DNA of 53,706 nt, from positions 1 through 53,706 of the forward strand of contig CBDUZZ010000030.1 of NCBI GenBank assembly GCA_965371855.1. Reading direction: 5' to 3'. A model generated the notes under the pieces. It was not told where the DNA came from, ran no database searches, and was given only the letters and a program-made list of their open reading frames with translations. Positions 43,433 to 52,241 of this stretch are shown here, one piece after another. Source of the stretch: JAADEM01 sp965371855. Its GTDB lineage: Bacteria > Bacteroidota > Bacteroidia > Bacteroidales > Marinilabiliaceae. Positions within the stretch are counted from its first letter, which is position 1; every line of letters starts with the position of its first letter. Position numbers and translations under genes: made by a program.

Positions 43433-44062
43433 TTAAGCATTTAATAATTTACCTAACTCTTCGATTGAACTCTCAAATAACACTAGCGATTTTGCTTTCA
43501 AAATTGCATATGTATTAAGTTCTGACAAGACTATCACCTCTGATTTAGGCACATTGCGTGATGAAAGATAGATATTCTTATCCAGTTCATTTAGCACCAT
43601 CAACGATCTTTTATCGTCAACTTTCAGGTTTTTGTGAATATTCACAAATTCCTTTGTTTTAGGTGAATCAAAACTAAAATCCTCAACAACAACAATAGCT
43701 TGTTCTTTTACTTTATATGCAATTGCAGATTTACGAGCCAATCGCTTAAGTTTTTTATTCAACTTAAAACTATAGTTGCGCGGTCTGGGACCAAAAGCGC
43801 GACCACCACCTCTGAATACCGGCGATTTAATGCTACCGGCACGAGCAGTACCCGTTCCTTTTTGTTTTTTAATCTTCCTCGTACTTCCGGATATTTCAGC
43901 TCTCTCTTTAGATTTATGCGTTCCCTGACGCTGATTTGCAAGATATTGCTTAACATCCAGGTAAATGGCATGATCGTTCGGCTCAATACTAAAAATTGAA
44001 TCTGGTAACTCAACTTTTCTATTGGTATCCTCTCCTTGTATATTTACAACGTTCAGTTCCAT
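43433..44062 (-). CDS. rplD: 50S ribosomal protein L4
   Basis: The 209-residue protein has the tunnel-lining extended loop (KIKKQKGTGTARAGSIKSP, GGGRAFGPRPRNYSFKLNKK) and the globular C-terminal domain. In E. coli L4 also represses the S10 operon, but no such leader is seen here. Its ATG overlaps the rplC stop by one base. Confidence 0.98.
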   Translation of the reverse strand: MELNVVNIQGEDTNRKVELPDSIFSIEPNDHAIYLDVKQYLANQRQGTHKSKERAEISGSTRKIKKQKGTGTARAGSIKSPVFRGGGRAFGPRPRNYSFKLNKKLKRLARKSAIAYKVKEQAIVVVEDFSFDSPKTKEFVNIHKNLKVDDKRSLMVLNELDKNIYLSSRNVPKSEVIVLSELNTYAILKAKSLVLFESSIEELGKLLNA

Positions 44063-44682
44063 TACTTTTCAATAATTAGGTATGAATTCCTGGCTCCCGG
44101 TACAGATCCCTTAATTAAAAGAAGATTGTTTTCAGGGATTACCTTTAACACTCTCAAGTTTTGTATAGTGACTCTTTCGTCACCCATGTGTCCGGCCATA
44201 CGCATACCTTTAAATACCCTTGAAGGGTATGAAGATGCTCCGATGGACCCAGGAGCCCTTAATCTATTATGCTGTCCATGCGTCGCGTCACCTACACCTT
44301 TAAAGTTGTACCTTTTAACTACACCCTGGAAACCTTTTCCTTTCGAAAGACCTGTAACATCAACAAAAATACCTTCTTCGAATAAATCAGCAACTGAGAT
44401 TGTGTCTCCTGCTTTAAAATCTTTGGCAAATTTGTCAAATTCAACAAGTTTTCTTTTAGGTGTAGTACCGGCCTTTTTAAAGTGTCCTTTAAGGGGCTTG
44501 GTAGTACTCTTCTCTCTTTTCTCATCGAACGCCAGCTGCACAGCTTCATAGCCGTCTGTTTCCACAGATTTAACCTGTGTAACGACGCAAGGGCCAGCTT
44601 CGATAACAGTGCATGGAACGTTTTTTCCATCGGCACTGAAAACGGAAGTCATTCCGATTTTTTTTCCAATTAATCCTGGCAT
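44062..44682 (-). CDS. rplC: 50S ribosomal protein L3
   Basis: The 206-residue protein (GLIGKKIGMTSVFSADGK, VTGLSKGKGFQGVVKRYNF, PGSIGASSYPSRVFKGMRMAGHMG) reaches into the peptidyl-transferase centre and starts 50S assembly. It lies between rpsJ and rplD. Confidence 0.98.
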   Translation of the reverse strand: MPGLIGKKIGMTSVFSADGKNVPCTVIEAGPCVVTQVKSVETDGYEAVQLAFDEKREKSTTKPLKGHFKKAGTTPKRKLVEFDKFAKDFKAGDTISVADLFEEGIFVDVTGLSKGKGFQGVVKRYNFKGVGDATHGQHNRLRAPGSIGASSYPSRVFKGMRMAGHMGDERVTIQNLRVLKVIPENNLLLIKGSVPGARNSYLIIEK

Positions 44683-44705
44683 TACTTTTTGCTTTTACTG
44701 GTTTA

Positions 44706-45011
44706 TTAAACTTTAATTTCTACTTCTACACCACTTGGCAACTCTAACTTCATCAAAGCGTCAATTGTTTTTGCAGTAGAACTGTAAATATCAATTAACC
44801 TTTTGTAAGATGATAACTCGAACTGCTCACGTGATTTTTTATTCACGAAAGTGGAGCGTAACACAGTAAAAATACGTTTATGTGTTGGTAATGGAATAGG
44901 ACCACTAACTACAGCTCCCGTACTTTTCACTGTTTTTACAATCTTTTCGGCCGATTTGTCAACCAAATTGTGATCGTAAGATTTTAATTTTATTCTAATT
45001 TTTTGGCTCAT
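44706..45011 (-). CDS. rpsJ: 30S ribosomal protein S10
   Basis: The 101-residue protein (MSQKIRIKLKSYDHNLVDKS, GPIPLPTHKRIFTVLRS, LPSGVEVEIKV) follows fusA by 16 bases. The str and S10 clusters are thus joined without tuf between them. Confidence 0.98.
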   Translation of the reverse strand: MSQKIRIKLKSYDHNLVDKSAEKIVKTVKSTGAVVSGPIPLPTHKRIFTVLRSTFVNKKSREQFELSSYKRLIDIYSSTAKTIDALMKLELPSGVEVEIKV

Positions 45012-45027
45012 AATTGAGAACTAATTC

Positions 45028-47139
45028 TTATAATAAATCAACATTTCCTTTTGCTTCTTTAACTACTTCAACTGCAATCAGACGTGGTACTTCATCATAT
45101 TTAAGAAACTCCATTGATGAAGTTGCCCGGCCGGATGATATAGTCCGTAATACAGTTACATATCCAAACATTTCTGACAGTGGCACTTTAGCCTTAACAA
45201 CTCGTGCACCAGCTTTTGATTCCATTCCTTCAACCTGACCACGACGTTTGTTGAAGTCTGAGATTATATCTCCCATATACGCCTCAGGAGTAACGACCTC
45301 TACACGCATAATAGGCTCTAATAACGCAGGAGCAGCTTTTCTACTTGCCACTTTAAATGCCTGACGACCACAAATTTCAAATGATAACTGGTCTGAATCA
45401 ACAGGGTGGAACGAACCGTCAAACAATGTTACTTTCAGGTTTTCAACAGCATATCCGGCTAACACACCATTCTTCATAGCTGAAAGAAATCCCTTTTCAA
45501 CAGAAGGAACAAATTCTTTCGGGATATTACCACCTTTAACCTTATCAACAAATTGCAAACCGCTATTACCATCATCTACAGGTCCCATCCGGAATTGAAT
45601 ATCGGCAAATTTACCTCTACCACCAGACTGTTTCTTAAACACTTCACGAAGTTCAACCTCTTTGGTAACTGATTCTTTATAGTTAACCTGAGGTCGCCCC
45701 TGATTACACTCAACGCTAAATTCACGCCTCAACCTGTCAATAATTATCTCCAGGTGAAGTTCACCCATTCCACTAATAATTGTTTGACCACTTTCTTCAT
45801 CAGTTTTAACCTTAAAAGTAGGATCTTCTTCTGAAAGTTTTGAGAGTGCAACACCTAATTTATCCATATCTTTTTGGCTCTTAGGCTCAACTGCAACTCC
45901 GATTACGGGATCAGGAAAGTCCATTGACTCCAAAACAATTGGATTTTTCTCATCACACAAAGTATCACCAGTGCGAATATTTTTAAATCCTACAGCAGCA
46001 CCAATATCACCAGCACTTAACGCCTCCTGTGGCAACTGTTTGTTCGATTTCATCTGATAAATTCTAGCAATTCTCTCTTTTTTACCACTACGGGTATTTT
46101 TAACATAAGAACCAGAATCTATCTTACCTGAATAAACACGTATAAAGGCCAAACGACCAACAAACGGATCGGTAGCAATTTTAAATGCTAAAGCAGCCAT
46201 TGGCTCATCTTCGTCAGGTTGACGAGTAACCATTTTACCTGTATCAGGATTCGTTCCTTCAATTGCAGCAACATCAAGCGGGCTTGGTAAAAATGCAATT
46301 ACAGAATCCAACAAACGCTGAACACCTTTATTTTTAAAAGCAGAACCACAAAGCATTGGTGTAATAGTTTGAGCAATGGTTGCCTTACGGATAACCTCAA
46401 GCATCTCCTCTTTTGTAATTGAATCAGGATCCTCGAAATAACGCTCCAATAACTCATCGTCATGCTCAGCAACTGCCTCTATCAGTTTTCCTCTCCACTC
46501 TTCAGCTTCATCCTTCAACTCTTCAGGTATATCCTGTAGTTCATAACGGGCACCTAATTTCTCATCATCAAACCAAACAACAGCTTTGTTTTCGATAAGA
46601 TCAATTACTCCTCTGAATGTCTCTTCAGCACCTATAGGAATCTGAAGTGGTATAGGATTAGCTCCCAAAACATCTCTCACCTGAGAAACTACCTCAAAAA
46701 AGTTTGCACCCGCACGATCCATTTTATTAACAAAACCGATACGGGGAACATTATATTTATTAGCCTGTCGCCATACTGTTTCTGATTGTGGTTCAACACC
46801 ACCAACAGCACAAAACAAAGCAACGGCACCATCAAGAACACGTAATGAACGCTCTACCTCAACAGTAAAGTCAACGTGACCCGGGGTGTCGATTATATTT
46901 ACTTTATAACTTTCGTCATTGTAATTCCAATTAGTTGTAACAGCGGCTGCAGTAATGGTAATACCTCTCTCCTGCTCCTGCTCCATCCAGTCCATTGTAG
47001 CAGCACCATCGTGTACCTCTCCAATTTTATGGGTGATACCCGTATAAAATAACACACGCTCGGTAGTTGTAGTTTTACCGGCATCAATGTGCGCCATAAT
47101 CCCAATATTACGGGTATATTTCAAATCTGTTTTTGCCAT
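45028..47139 (-). CDS. fusA: Translation elongation factor G
   Basis: The 703-residue GTPase drives ribosomal translocation. The start is the ATG at 47139 (MAKTDLKYTRNIGIMAHIDA), 13 bases after rpsG; the 50 codons open further upstream lie over rpsG and are not EF-G. The P-loop AHIDAGKTTTTERVLFYTG, the switch DTPGHVDFTVEVERS and NKMDRAGA are present, followed by domains II-V. Length is normal. Confidence 0.98.
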   Translation of the reverse strand: MAKTDLKYTRNIGIMAHIDAGKTTTTERVLFYTGITHKIGEVHDGAATMDWMEQEQERGITITAAAVTTNWNYNDESYKVNIIDTPGHVDFTVEVERSLRVLDGAVALFCAVGGVEPQSETVWRQANKYNVPRIGFVNKMDRAGANFFEVVSQVRDVLGANPIPLQIPIGAEETFRGVIDLIENKAVVWFDDEKLGARYELQDIPEELKDEAEEWRGKLIEAVAEHDDELLERYFEDPDSITKEEMLEVIRKATIAQTITPMLCGSAFKNKGVQRLLDSVIAFLPSPLDVAAIEGTNPDTGKMVTRQPDEDEPMAALAFKIATDPFVGRLAFIRVYSGKIDSGSYVKNTRSGKKERIARIYQMKSNKQLPQEALSAGDIGAAVGFKNIRTGDTLCDEKNPIVLESMDFPDPVIGVAVEPKSQKDMDKLGVALSKLSEEDPTFKVKTDEESGQTIISGMGELHLEIIIDRLRREFSVECNQGRPQVNYKESVTKEVELREVFKKQSGGRGKFADIQFRMGPVDDGNSGLQFVDKVKGGNIPKEFVPSVEKGFLSAMKNGVLAGYAVENLKVTLFDGSFHPVDSDQLSFEICGRQAFKVASRKAAPALLEPIMRVEVVTPEAYMGDIISDFNKRRGQVEGMESKAGARVVKAKVPLSEMFGYVTVLRTISSGRATSSMEFLKYDEVPRLIAVEVVKEAKGNVDLL

Positions 47140-47152
47140 TTCTATACTAAAA

Positions 47153-47629
47153 TTAAAATCTGAAGTGAGCAAAAGCACGGTTAGCCTCAGCCATCTTGTG
47201 CATATCTTCCTTCTTTTTAAAAGCTCCACCTTCCAGATTATATGCAGCAACAATTTCAGCAGATAATTTTTCTGCCATTGTTCTACCACTTCTTTTGCGA
47301 GAAAACAAAATAAGGTTTTTCATGCTGATTGAGACCTTTCTGTCAGGTCGAATCTCTGTAGGTACCTGAAAAGTGGCACCGCCTACACGGCGGCTTTTCA
47401 CCTCAACGGCAGGAGTGATATTTTCAAGGGCTTTTTTAAATATCTCCAAAACACTTTTACCCTCTTTTTCAGCTTTATCAGCCATACGATCAAAAGCATC
47501 GTATATAATATTATAAGCAGTTGACTTTTTCCCGTCAACCATCAAGTTGTTCACAAATTGTGTTACCAGAGTATCACCAAACTTAGGATCCGGTAATAAA
47601 ATTCTCTTCTTTGGTTTACTTTTCCTCAT
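47153..47629 (-). CDS. rpsG: 30S ribosomal protein S7
   Basis: The 158-residue protein (MRKSKPKKRILLPDPKFGDT, VEVKSRRVGGATFQVPTEI, HKMAEANRAFAHFRF) starts assembly of the 30S head and contacts mRNA at the E site. Confidence 0.98.
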   Translation of the reverse strand: MRKSKPKKRILLPDPKFGDTLVTQFVNNLMVDGKKSTAYNIIYDAFDRMADKAEKEGKSVLEIFKKALENITPAVEVKSRRVGGATFQVPTEIRPDRKVSISMKNLILFSRKRSGRTMAEKLSAEIVAAYNLEGGAFKKKEDMHKMAEANRAFAHFRF

Positions 47630-47742
47630 TGTTCTCGTTGTTTATCAGTTCTGTTGTATTGCCTGTCATTTGGAGTCTTCAACGGCGTCTGCCATTTACT
47701 CAACCAATTAGCATCCTAACAAACCAAAACATTAATTAATAA

Positions 47743-48117
47743 TTATTTTTTCGGACGTTTAGTTCCATACTTAGAACGTCTTTGTGAGCGTCCTTCTACA
47801 CCGGATGCATCCAAAGCCCCCCTAACCAAGTGATATCTTACTCCCGGAAGATCTTTAACCCTTCCACCACGTACCAAAACGATAGAGTGTTCCTGAAGGT
47901 TATGTCCTTCACCAGGAATATAAGCATTCACCTCTTTCCCATTTGTTAAACGAACTCTTGCAACTTTACGCATTGCTGAATTCGGTTTCTTTGGTGTAGT
48001 TGTATACACCCTTACGCAAACGCCCCTCCTCTGAGGGCATGAATCCAAAGCAGGCGATTTGCTCTTATCTACCAGCTTTTTGCGTCCTTTGCGAACTAAT
48101 TGTTGAATTGTTGGCAT
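47743..48117 (-). CDS. rpsL: 30S ribosomal protein S12
   Basis: The 124-residue decoding-site protein is the first gene of the long minus-strand ribosomal locus. It has CPQRRGVCVRVYTTTPKKPN, with the lysine whose mutation gives streptomycin resistance in other bacteria still present, and PGEGHNLQEHSIVLVRGGRV. A promoter box lies about 57 bases upstream. The 113-base gap to rpsG holds no gene. Confidence 0.98.
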   Translation of the reverse strand: MPTIQQLVRKGRKKLVDKSKSPALDSCPQRRGVCVRVYTTTPKKPNSAMRKVARVRLTNGKEVNAYIPGEGHNLQEHSIVLVRGGRVKDLPGVRYHLVRGALDASGVEGRSQRRSKYGTKRPKK

Positions 48118-48468
48118 AATTAAATCTAACTATTCTATTTAAATAAGTATCTCCATTTTTATTAAACGGCCTGCAAAGGTAGTATTTTACCTTTAATAAC
48201 CATATAATTATTAATCATTTTCGCACATATCGCACAAAAAAGAGTTGCAAAAATACTAATTTTCAATTATAAAAAGCAAACTAACTTGCTATTTTTTTTC
48301 TGTTGATACACTCTTTTATTTCTCAAACTTAACTTATACAATGTATTAACTCAGAATTATAATTATTTTTGTATTCAATAAAACAAAGAAAGTCTGTTTT
48401 ATCGGAACTTACTTGAAGAGATCGAGGTTTCGCAAGGGTTAGCGCAGATATTTTTTATCATTCTGTAG
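48118..48468. other. rpsL promoter region and edge of mobile-element zone
   Basis: These 350 bases hold the probable rpsL promoter (48174-48181) and AT-rich DNA without genes. From about 48400 (GAACTTACTTGAAGAGATCG) the sequence looks like the non-coding flank of the IS1634-type element that follows; its exact terminus cannot be set from one copy. Confidence 0.6.
48174..48181 (-). promoter_or_regulatory. Bacteroidota -7 box driving the rpsL ribosomal locus
   Basis: The minus strand reads TACCTTTG, a full match to TAnnTTTG, followed by CAGG, with the rpsL ATG about 57 bases further on. No other clear box lies in the gap. A second TAnnTTTG-like site (48248-48255) is further away. Confidence 0.55.
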
Positions 48469-49338
48469 CTACACGCTCATAACATCCTCTATTTTAAGAT
48501 CAAACAATTTTGTCATTTCACTTTGAATAAAATTTAGTTCTGGTATCAAAATTTTCTTTAATTTATAACCTACCTCCAATTCGCTCACTTTAATATTGTT
48601 TAGTTCGTCTGTTATATCGTGATACGATAGTTTGCAATTATTTTTCAGGTTATAAGTTTTTAACCAAGGATATATTACCGTTTCTATCTCCTTAACAATA
48701 GCATATGAAAACATACAAACAAAAACATGCCCTTTGGTTTGATCTTCGTTTATGTGATATATTGGTCTGATATTTAGTTTATCAGTTTTCATATCCCTAA
48801 AAGCGTGCTCTACGTTTTGCAACTCTTTATATTTTTCTCTTATGGCTTTTAATTGCCCGTTTACGGTTTTATAATCAACCTCATTTCCTTCAAAGACTTG
48901 TATCTTTAACGGAAAGCCTTTGCTGTCAGTAATAAGCCCTATCGTTATTTGTTTCTTCCCCCTTTTTCCATCCCTGTTGTACCCAAAGGCTGAAAGGGCA
49001 TTTTCGGTACCCTCAAAATAACTACTTGTTATGTCGTATAAATAAATATCCTTATGCCGTTTGCGATGATAAACATTCCATTTCTTTTCAACCTTCGTCT
49101 GGATCCTACTAAATTCACCTAATTCAAAATACAGGTCGTCAAGCTTAAGGTCCCCTACATCAATACCTAACCGTTCCGACACGTAGCTGTTGCGTTTTAT
49201 CCAATTGTAAATATGCAACTTGCTGCCCTTTGTTACGATTTTCCCCAGTATCATTAATTTGATAATATTTGATTTTAGGCCGTGAGATTTTTCCAATGTC
49301 TCAGTTATCCGTAACCTGTCCATTATTGTCAATAGAAG
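48469..49338 (-). pseudogene. IS1634-type transposase, internally deleted and 5'-truncated
   Basis: The reading frame (open 49380 to 48469) resembles the C- and N-terminal thirds of IS1634-type DDE transposases. The first catalytic Asp is in YDITSSYFEG (D116 of the frame), and the third acidic residue is in NVEHAFRDMKTDKLNIRPIYH (E191). Only about 70 residues lie between them, and the block with the second Asp is missing; the joint is near residue 185. The first 14 codons of the frame come from the adjoining IS91-type fragment read backwards, so the true N-terminus is lost at about 49338. It cannot be an active transposase. The frame is still open, so the deletion kept phase. Confidence 0.8.
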
Positions 49339-49695
49339 GTGGATGAAGCCAAAGATTACCGGCATGGCGGCAAGAAGCATCCTGTTACACTAACTGATCA
49401 TGAGTTTATCCGACGTTTCTCACTGCATATACTACCCAAAGGATTTACAAGAATACGTCACTATGGCATTTTGAGCAGTACTTTGAAGAAAAAGATAATC
49501 CCACTTTTACAGGAGCAATTGCGGAAGGTCAATCTACCGGAAAAGCCGCTTTTACAACACCGTATTTGTCCAATATGCAAAACAGGCAAACTCGTTACTT
49601 TGATAACATTTAAAGCAGCAAGAGTACCACTACCAATTGCTAAACTACAATCATTGTTACAACATCTTCCTTGTATCCCTAAAATAACGTCATGA
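49339..49695 (+). pseudogene. C-terminal fragment of an IS91-family (Y2) transposase
   Basis: The 118 codons contain DYRHGGKKHPVTLTDHEFIR and RRFSLHILPKGFTRIRHYG, the conserved C-terminal part of IS91/IS801-type rolling-circle transposases, and the end CPICKTGKL zinc-like motif. The catalytic tyrosines and N-terminal zinc finger are absent, because the fragment begins at the joint with the IS1634-type remnant near 49340. It is a dead remnant. Confidence 0.8.
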
Positions 49696-50010
49696 TGGCT
49701 AATGGGATTACTGTGTGTATATGTGAAAAACAGACGTTCTTTTACTGTTATTTACAATACAGATACTAATATAAAACTTGAAAGTACGGAATTTACACCT
49801 AAAAAATGAGAGACAAAATTTAATGTTGCAACCTATTAACTAAAAACACTCCTAATAAAAACCATTTATTCCCCATAAGTAAGTGCGATTGTGGCCGGTT
49901 TCCCCGAAGGGTCGGGGCAGGCTGTCAACACCGCGTTCAGATTGGGTTCCCGAATGGCGGGACAAGCTGTACCGACACCATCAGAACGCTTTATTGTTAG
50001 GGGCTGTGCT
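49696..50010. other. Non-coding stretch with dispersed repeats and an attC-like palindrome
   Basis: No gene is seen. It contains two related G/C-rich repeats (CCCGAAGGGTCGGGGCAGGC near 49904-49923 and CCCGAATGGCGGGACAAGC near 49949-49967) and the inverted repeat described separately at 49926-49999. The first 100 bases probably include the end of the IS91-type element. Confidence 0.6.
49926..49999 (-). repeat. Imperfect inverted repeat downstream of hicB, attC-like
   Basis: On the minus strand AACAATAAAGCGTTCTGAT faces, about 37 bases away, ATCTGAACGCGGTGTT. The arms pair over GCGTTC-GAT with an unpaired T and then AACA/TGTT, with unequal spacers. The CCCTAAC before the left arm is one base off the integron core RYYYAAC, and GTTGACA at the other end is a poorer match to GTTRRRY. 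It begins about 10 bases after hicB. No integrase is present; the similarity to attC is suggestive only. Confidence 0.3.
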
Positions 50011-50406
50011 TTATCTTCTAAATATTAAATTCATTTCGGATAATTCTTGTCCGATTTGATGAATGCCAGTAAGAATTTTTTCAGTCTGATTGTCCGAGGG
50101 TTTTTTATGTCCTTGAACATATTGTGATAATAAAGTTGGATTCATTCCAATTTTTTCAGCTAGAAATTTCGAATTCAGTACTTTGTAGTACTGAAAGAAT
50201 TGTGCAAAGTCAATCTCAAATTTTAGATTCGTATGCGAGATTTCATATTTATCTTCGAAGCACAATTGAGCCGCTTCGTAAGCATTGTTTATTAATTCAG
50301 GCACAGTTCTACCAGTTGTAAAAATTGGGTATTCCTCAGAATATGCTGAAAATCCAGTCCCAGTTTTCTCTACTATGATTTTTATTTTTTTCTTAAATGT
50401 TTTCAT
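50011..50406 (-). CDS. hicB: HicB-family antitoxin with C-terminal helix-turn-helix
   Basis: The 131-residue protein has a partial RNase-H-like HicB fold at residues 1-70 (IIVEKTGTGFSAYSEEYPIF, GRTVPELINNAYEAAQL) and an XRE-type helix-turn-helix at about 78-125 (LAEKIGMNPTLLSQYVQGHKKPS). HicB neutralises the HicA ribonuclease and represses its own operon through the DNA-binding part. It starts 11 bases after hicA and shares its promoter. Confidence 0.88.
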   Translation of the reverse strand: MKTFKKKIKIIVEKTGTGFSAYSEEYPIFTTGRTVPELINNAYEAAQLCFEDKYEISHTNLKFEIDFAQFFQYYKVLNSKFLAEKIGMNPTLLSQYVQGHKKPSDNQTEKILTGIHQIGQELSEMNLIFRR

Positions 50407-50417
50407 CGCATTAAATT

Positions 50418-50606
50418 TTAAAGTTTAATTCCAGCATCTTTCAGGATTTTCTTTTCAAGTCCTTTTCCAACTTCCTGGCTTCCATGATTCGGGAAAATTA
50501 CAATTCCGTCTTTTTTGTCATGTTATAATTTCACATGAGACCCTTTTTGTGATATTGGATACCAACCATCCTTTTTCAAGAGCCTGAATAATTCAGAACA
50601 TTTCAT
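50418..50606 (-). pseudogene. hicA: hicA mRNA-interferase gene with in-frame stop
   Basis: The minus strand from ATG 50606 to TAA 50418 encodes a 62-codon HicA. It runs MKCSELFRLLKKDGWYPISQ, then KGSHVKL, then a TAA at codon 28 (50523-50525), then HDKKDGIVIFPNHGSQEVGK and GLEKKILKDAGIKL. The catalytic His in GSH is kept, and sequence on both sides is well conserved. Only the single stop separates the two halves, so the toxin would be cut to 27 residues. It may be a recent nonsense mutation, or a sequencing error. The promoter and hicB appear intact. Confidence 0.8.
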
Positions 50607-50632
50607 TTGTTATCTATCAGTTAAATCTAATG

Positions 50633-50663
50633 CAAAGGTAAATATTAATTTACTTTTATCCAA
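50633..50663 (-). promoter_or_regulatory. hicAB promoter (-33 TTG and -7 TACCTTTG)
   Basis: On the minus strand TTG (50663-50661) is followed after 20 bases by TACCTTTG (50640-50633), a full match to the Bacteroidota pattern. The hicA ATG lies 26 bases further on. Confidence 0.6.
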
Positions 50664-50745
50664 ATTTGTTTTCATTGGAAGTGTGTCTTGCAGCATAGGC
50701 TATAATTGCGATAGAATAGCGAATTGCTCCACCTATCCCCTCGCA

Positions 50746-50778
50746 GAACCGGACGTACAGATTTCCCGTATCCGGCTC
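50746..50778 (-). ncRNA. Group II intron domain V
   Basis: The 33-base hairpin has an 8-bp lower stem beginning GAGC, a CG bulge, an upper stem and a short GAAA-like loop, the hallmark catalytic domain of group II introns. It lies about 37 bases after the maturase stop codon. Confidence 0.85.
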
Positions 50779-50814
50779 CTCTGATTTTACGTTTCACTTT
50801 CAGTCTGCGTAAAA

Positions 50815-52146
50815 TTATACATTCCAGTGGACATTTTTTGGTTTTGGCAGGATAAAGTGTTTTAGCAACCCCGAATATCCTGCCCAGGTATAACTATTAT
50901 GTTGACTTCGACGATTTAACCAGTACATCCACGCCCGAATTGCTTTATGGTATAAGGCTCTGATAAATATATAGTTTCCTCTTATACCATAGTATTGATA
51001 TTGCCCCTGTAGTATGGGGCGTAGCAATTCGTATTGCTCTTTTAAGCGTTCGTGTCGGTTGTATTTACAGCTATCTTCTATTTTCTTGATTGCTTTGTGA
51101 ACTCCCTTTTTACTGGTTCTTCGTTTAATAATGTCATACCCTTTTCTGCTTTTTGTCCAATAGTGTGTAAATCCAAGAAAATCCATTGTCGGTGGTTTAA
51201 TTGCAAACGGATCAAATTTCATCAGCTTGCTCTTTTCCGGATGGAGGCGAAGGCTGTATTTTGCCATCCGCTTTGGTAGGGTCTGCATTACCCGACGGGC
51301 GTCTTGTTCGTACTCAAATCCAATGACAAAGTCATCGGCATAGCGTACTATAAAGCATTCTCCCTTGAGCAATGGCCTTACCGTTTTATCCATCCATTCG
51401 TCTAACACATAGTGCAGGTAAATGTTGCACAACAAAGGGGATACAATATTCCCTTGCGGCGTGCCCTGCTTGTTGTGGTGCATACTTTCCCCATCGACAA
51501 TGCCAACATTCAGCCATTGGTTTATTAATCGCATGATGTTTTTATCGTTTATCCTTTGTGAAAGCAGCTCTCGCAAAATGCTATGGTCAAAGTTATCGAA
51601 ACAACCTTGAATATCTGCATCCAGTACCCACTTCATTTTATACCTCATACATTGGTTTCGTAAGTAGCTAAGGGCTTGATGTGCTGACCGCTTTGGTCGA
51701 AAACCATAGGAAAAATCATAGAAATCCTGTTCGTAGATATGGCTCAGAATATCTGTAACCGCTCGCTGAACAATCTTGTCTTCTAAACTGCTTATTCCCA
51801 ACGGACGCTTCTTCCCTCCTCCTTTATCTATCCAGACCCTTCTTATGTCGGGTGCTTTATAAGTCCGGTTTCGCAGCCAATTGTGCAGGTCACTGATGTT
51901 GGATGTGAGGTTTTGCTCATATTCGTACCAGTTGACCTTGTCCAATCCCGACGCTGCTCCCTTTTTTAAATTCCTGAAACTTGTTTGCAGGTATTCCTTT
52001 GTAAGGTAATGTGCCAGTGAGGTAAAAACCTCTCCCGGATTCTCTTGCGCTTTTTGCGCTATCCAACCAAATTTTGTTTCCCTTGTGATTCGTTCTCTGT
52101 GTAATGACATGGTGTCTTTTAGTTGGTTCGTAAAATCAGGCCTCAA
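50815..52146 (-). CDS. ltrA: Group II intron reverse transcriptase/maturase
   Basis: The 443-residue protein has reverse transcriptase motifs in order: KGAASGLDKVNW (62-73), KKRPLGISSLEDKIVQRAV (112-130), the GFRPKRSAHQAL block (148-159), DADIQGCFDNFDH (176-188), QGTPQGNIVSPLLCNIYL (227-244) and the catalytic YADD (269-272). A maturase domain X follows (about 340-410). The HNH endonuclease found in some relatives is absent. It helps the intron fold and splice and copies it at new sites. The start may be the ATG given or Met13 (MSLHRERI), which looks more like the family. Confidence 0.92.
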   Translation of the reverse strand: MRPDFTNQLKDTMSLHRERITRETKFGWIAQKAQENPGEVFTSLAHYLTKEYLQTSFRNLKKGAASGLDKVNWYEYEQNLTSNISDLHNWLRNRTYKAPDIRRVWIDKGGGKKRPLGISSLEDKIVQRAVTDILSHIYEQDFYDFSYGFRPKRSAHQALSYLRNQCMRYKMKWVLDADIQGCFDNFDHSILRELLSQRINDKNIMRLINQWLNVGIVDGESMHHNKQGTPQGNIVSPLLCNIYLHYVLDEWMDKTVRPLLKGECFIVRYADDFVIGFEYEQDARRVMQTLPKRMAKYSLRLHPEKSKLMKFDPFAIKPPTMDFLGFTHYWTKSRKGYDIIKRRTSKKGVHKAIKKIEDSCKYNRHERLKEQYELLRPILQGQYQYYGIRGNYIFIRALYHKAIRAWMYWLNRRSQHNSYTWAGYSGLLKHFILPKPKNVHWNV

Positions 52147-52221
52147 ACCCCTTCCCTACAGTGGCTCGCTCTGAATGTGCTTCGCCACCTACACGCGGTA
52201 CTATGGGGAGACTATGACTTC

Positions 52222-52241
52222 CCTGCCTGCCGGCAGGCAGG
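52222..52241. repeat. 20-bp perfect palindrome inside the intron
   Basis: Ten-base arms CCTGCCTGCC and GGCAGGCAGG meet with no spacer. The same family of G/C-rich repeats appears, in degenerate form, at 7914-7936 (CCTGCCAGTCGGACAGG) and near 49904-49967. Confidence 0.7.

Noticed and set aside
47140..47289. Upstream extension of fusA by 50 codons
   Set aside because: It overlaps rpsG, and the EF-G N-terminus MAKTDL at 47139 matches the family start.
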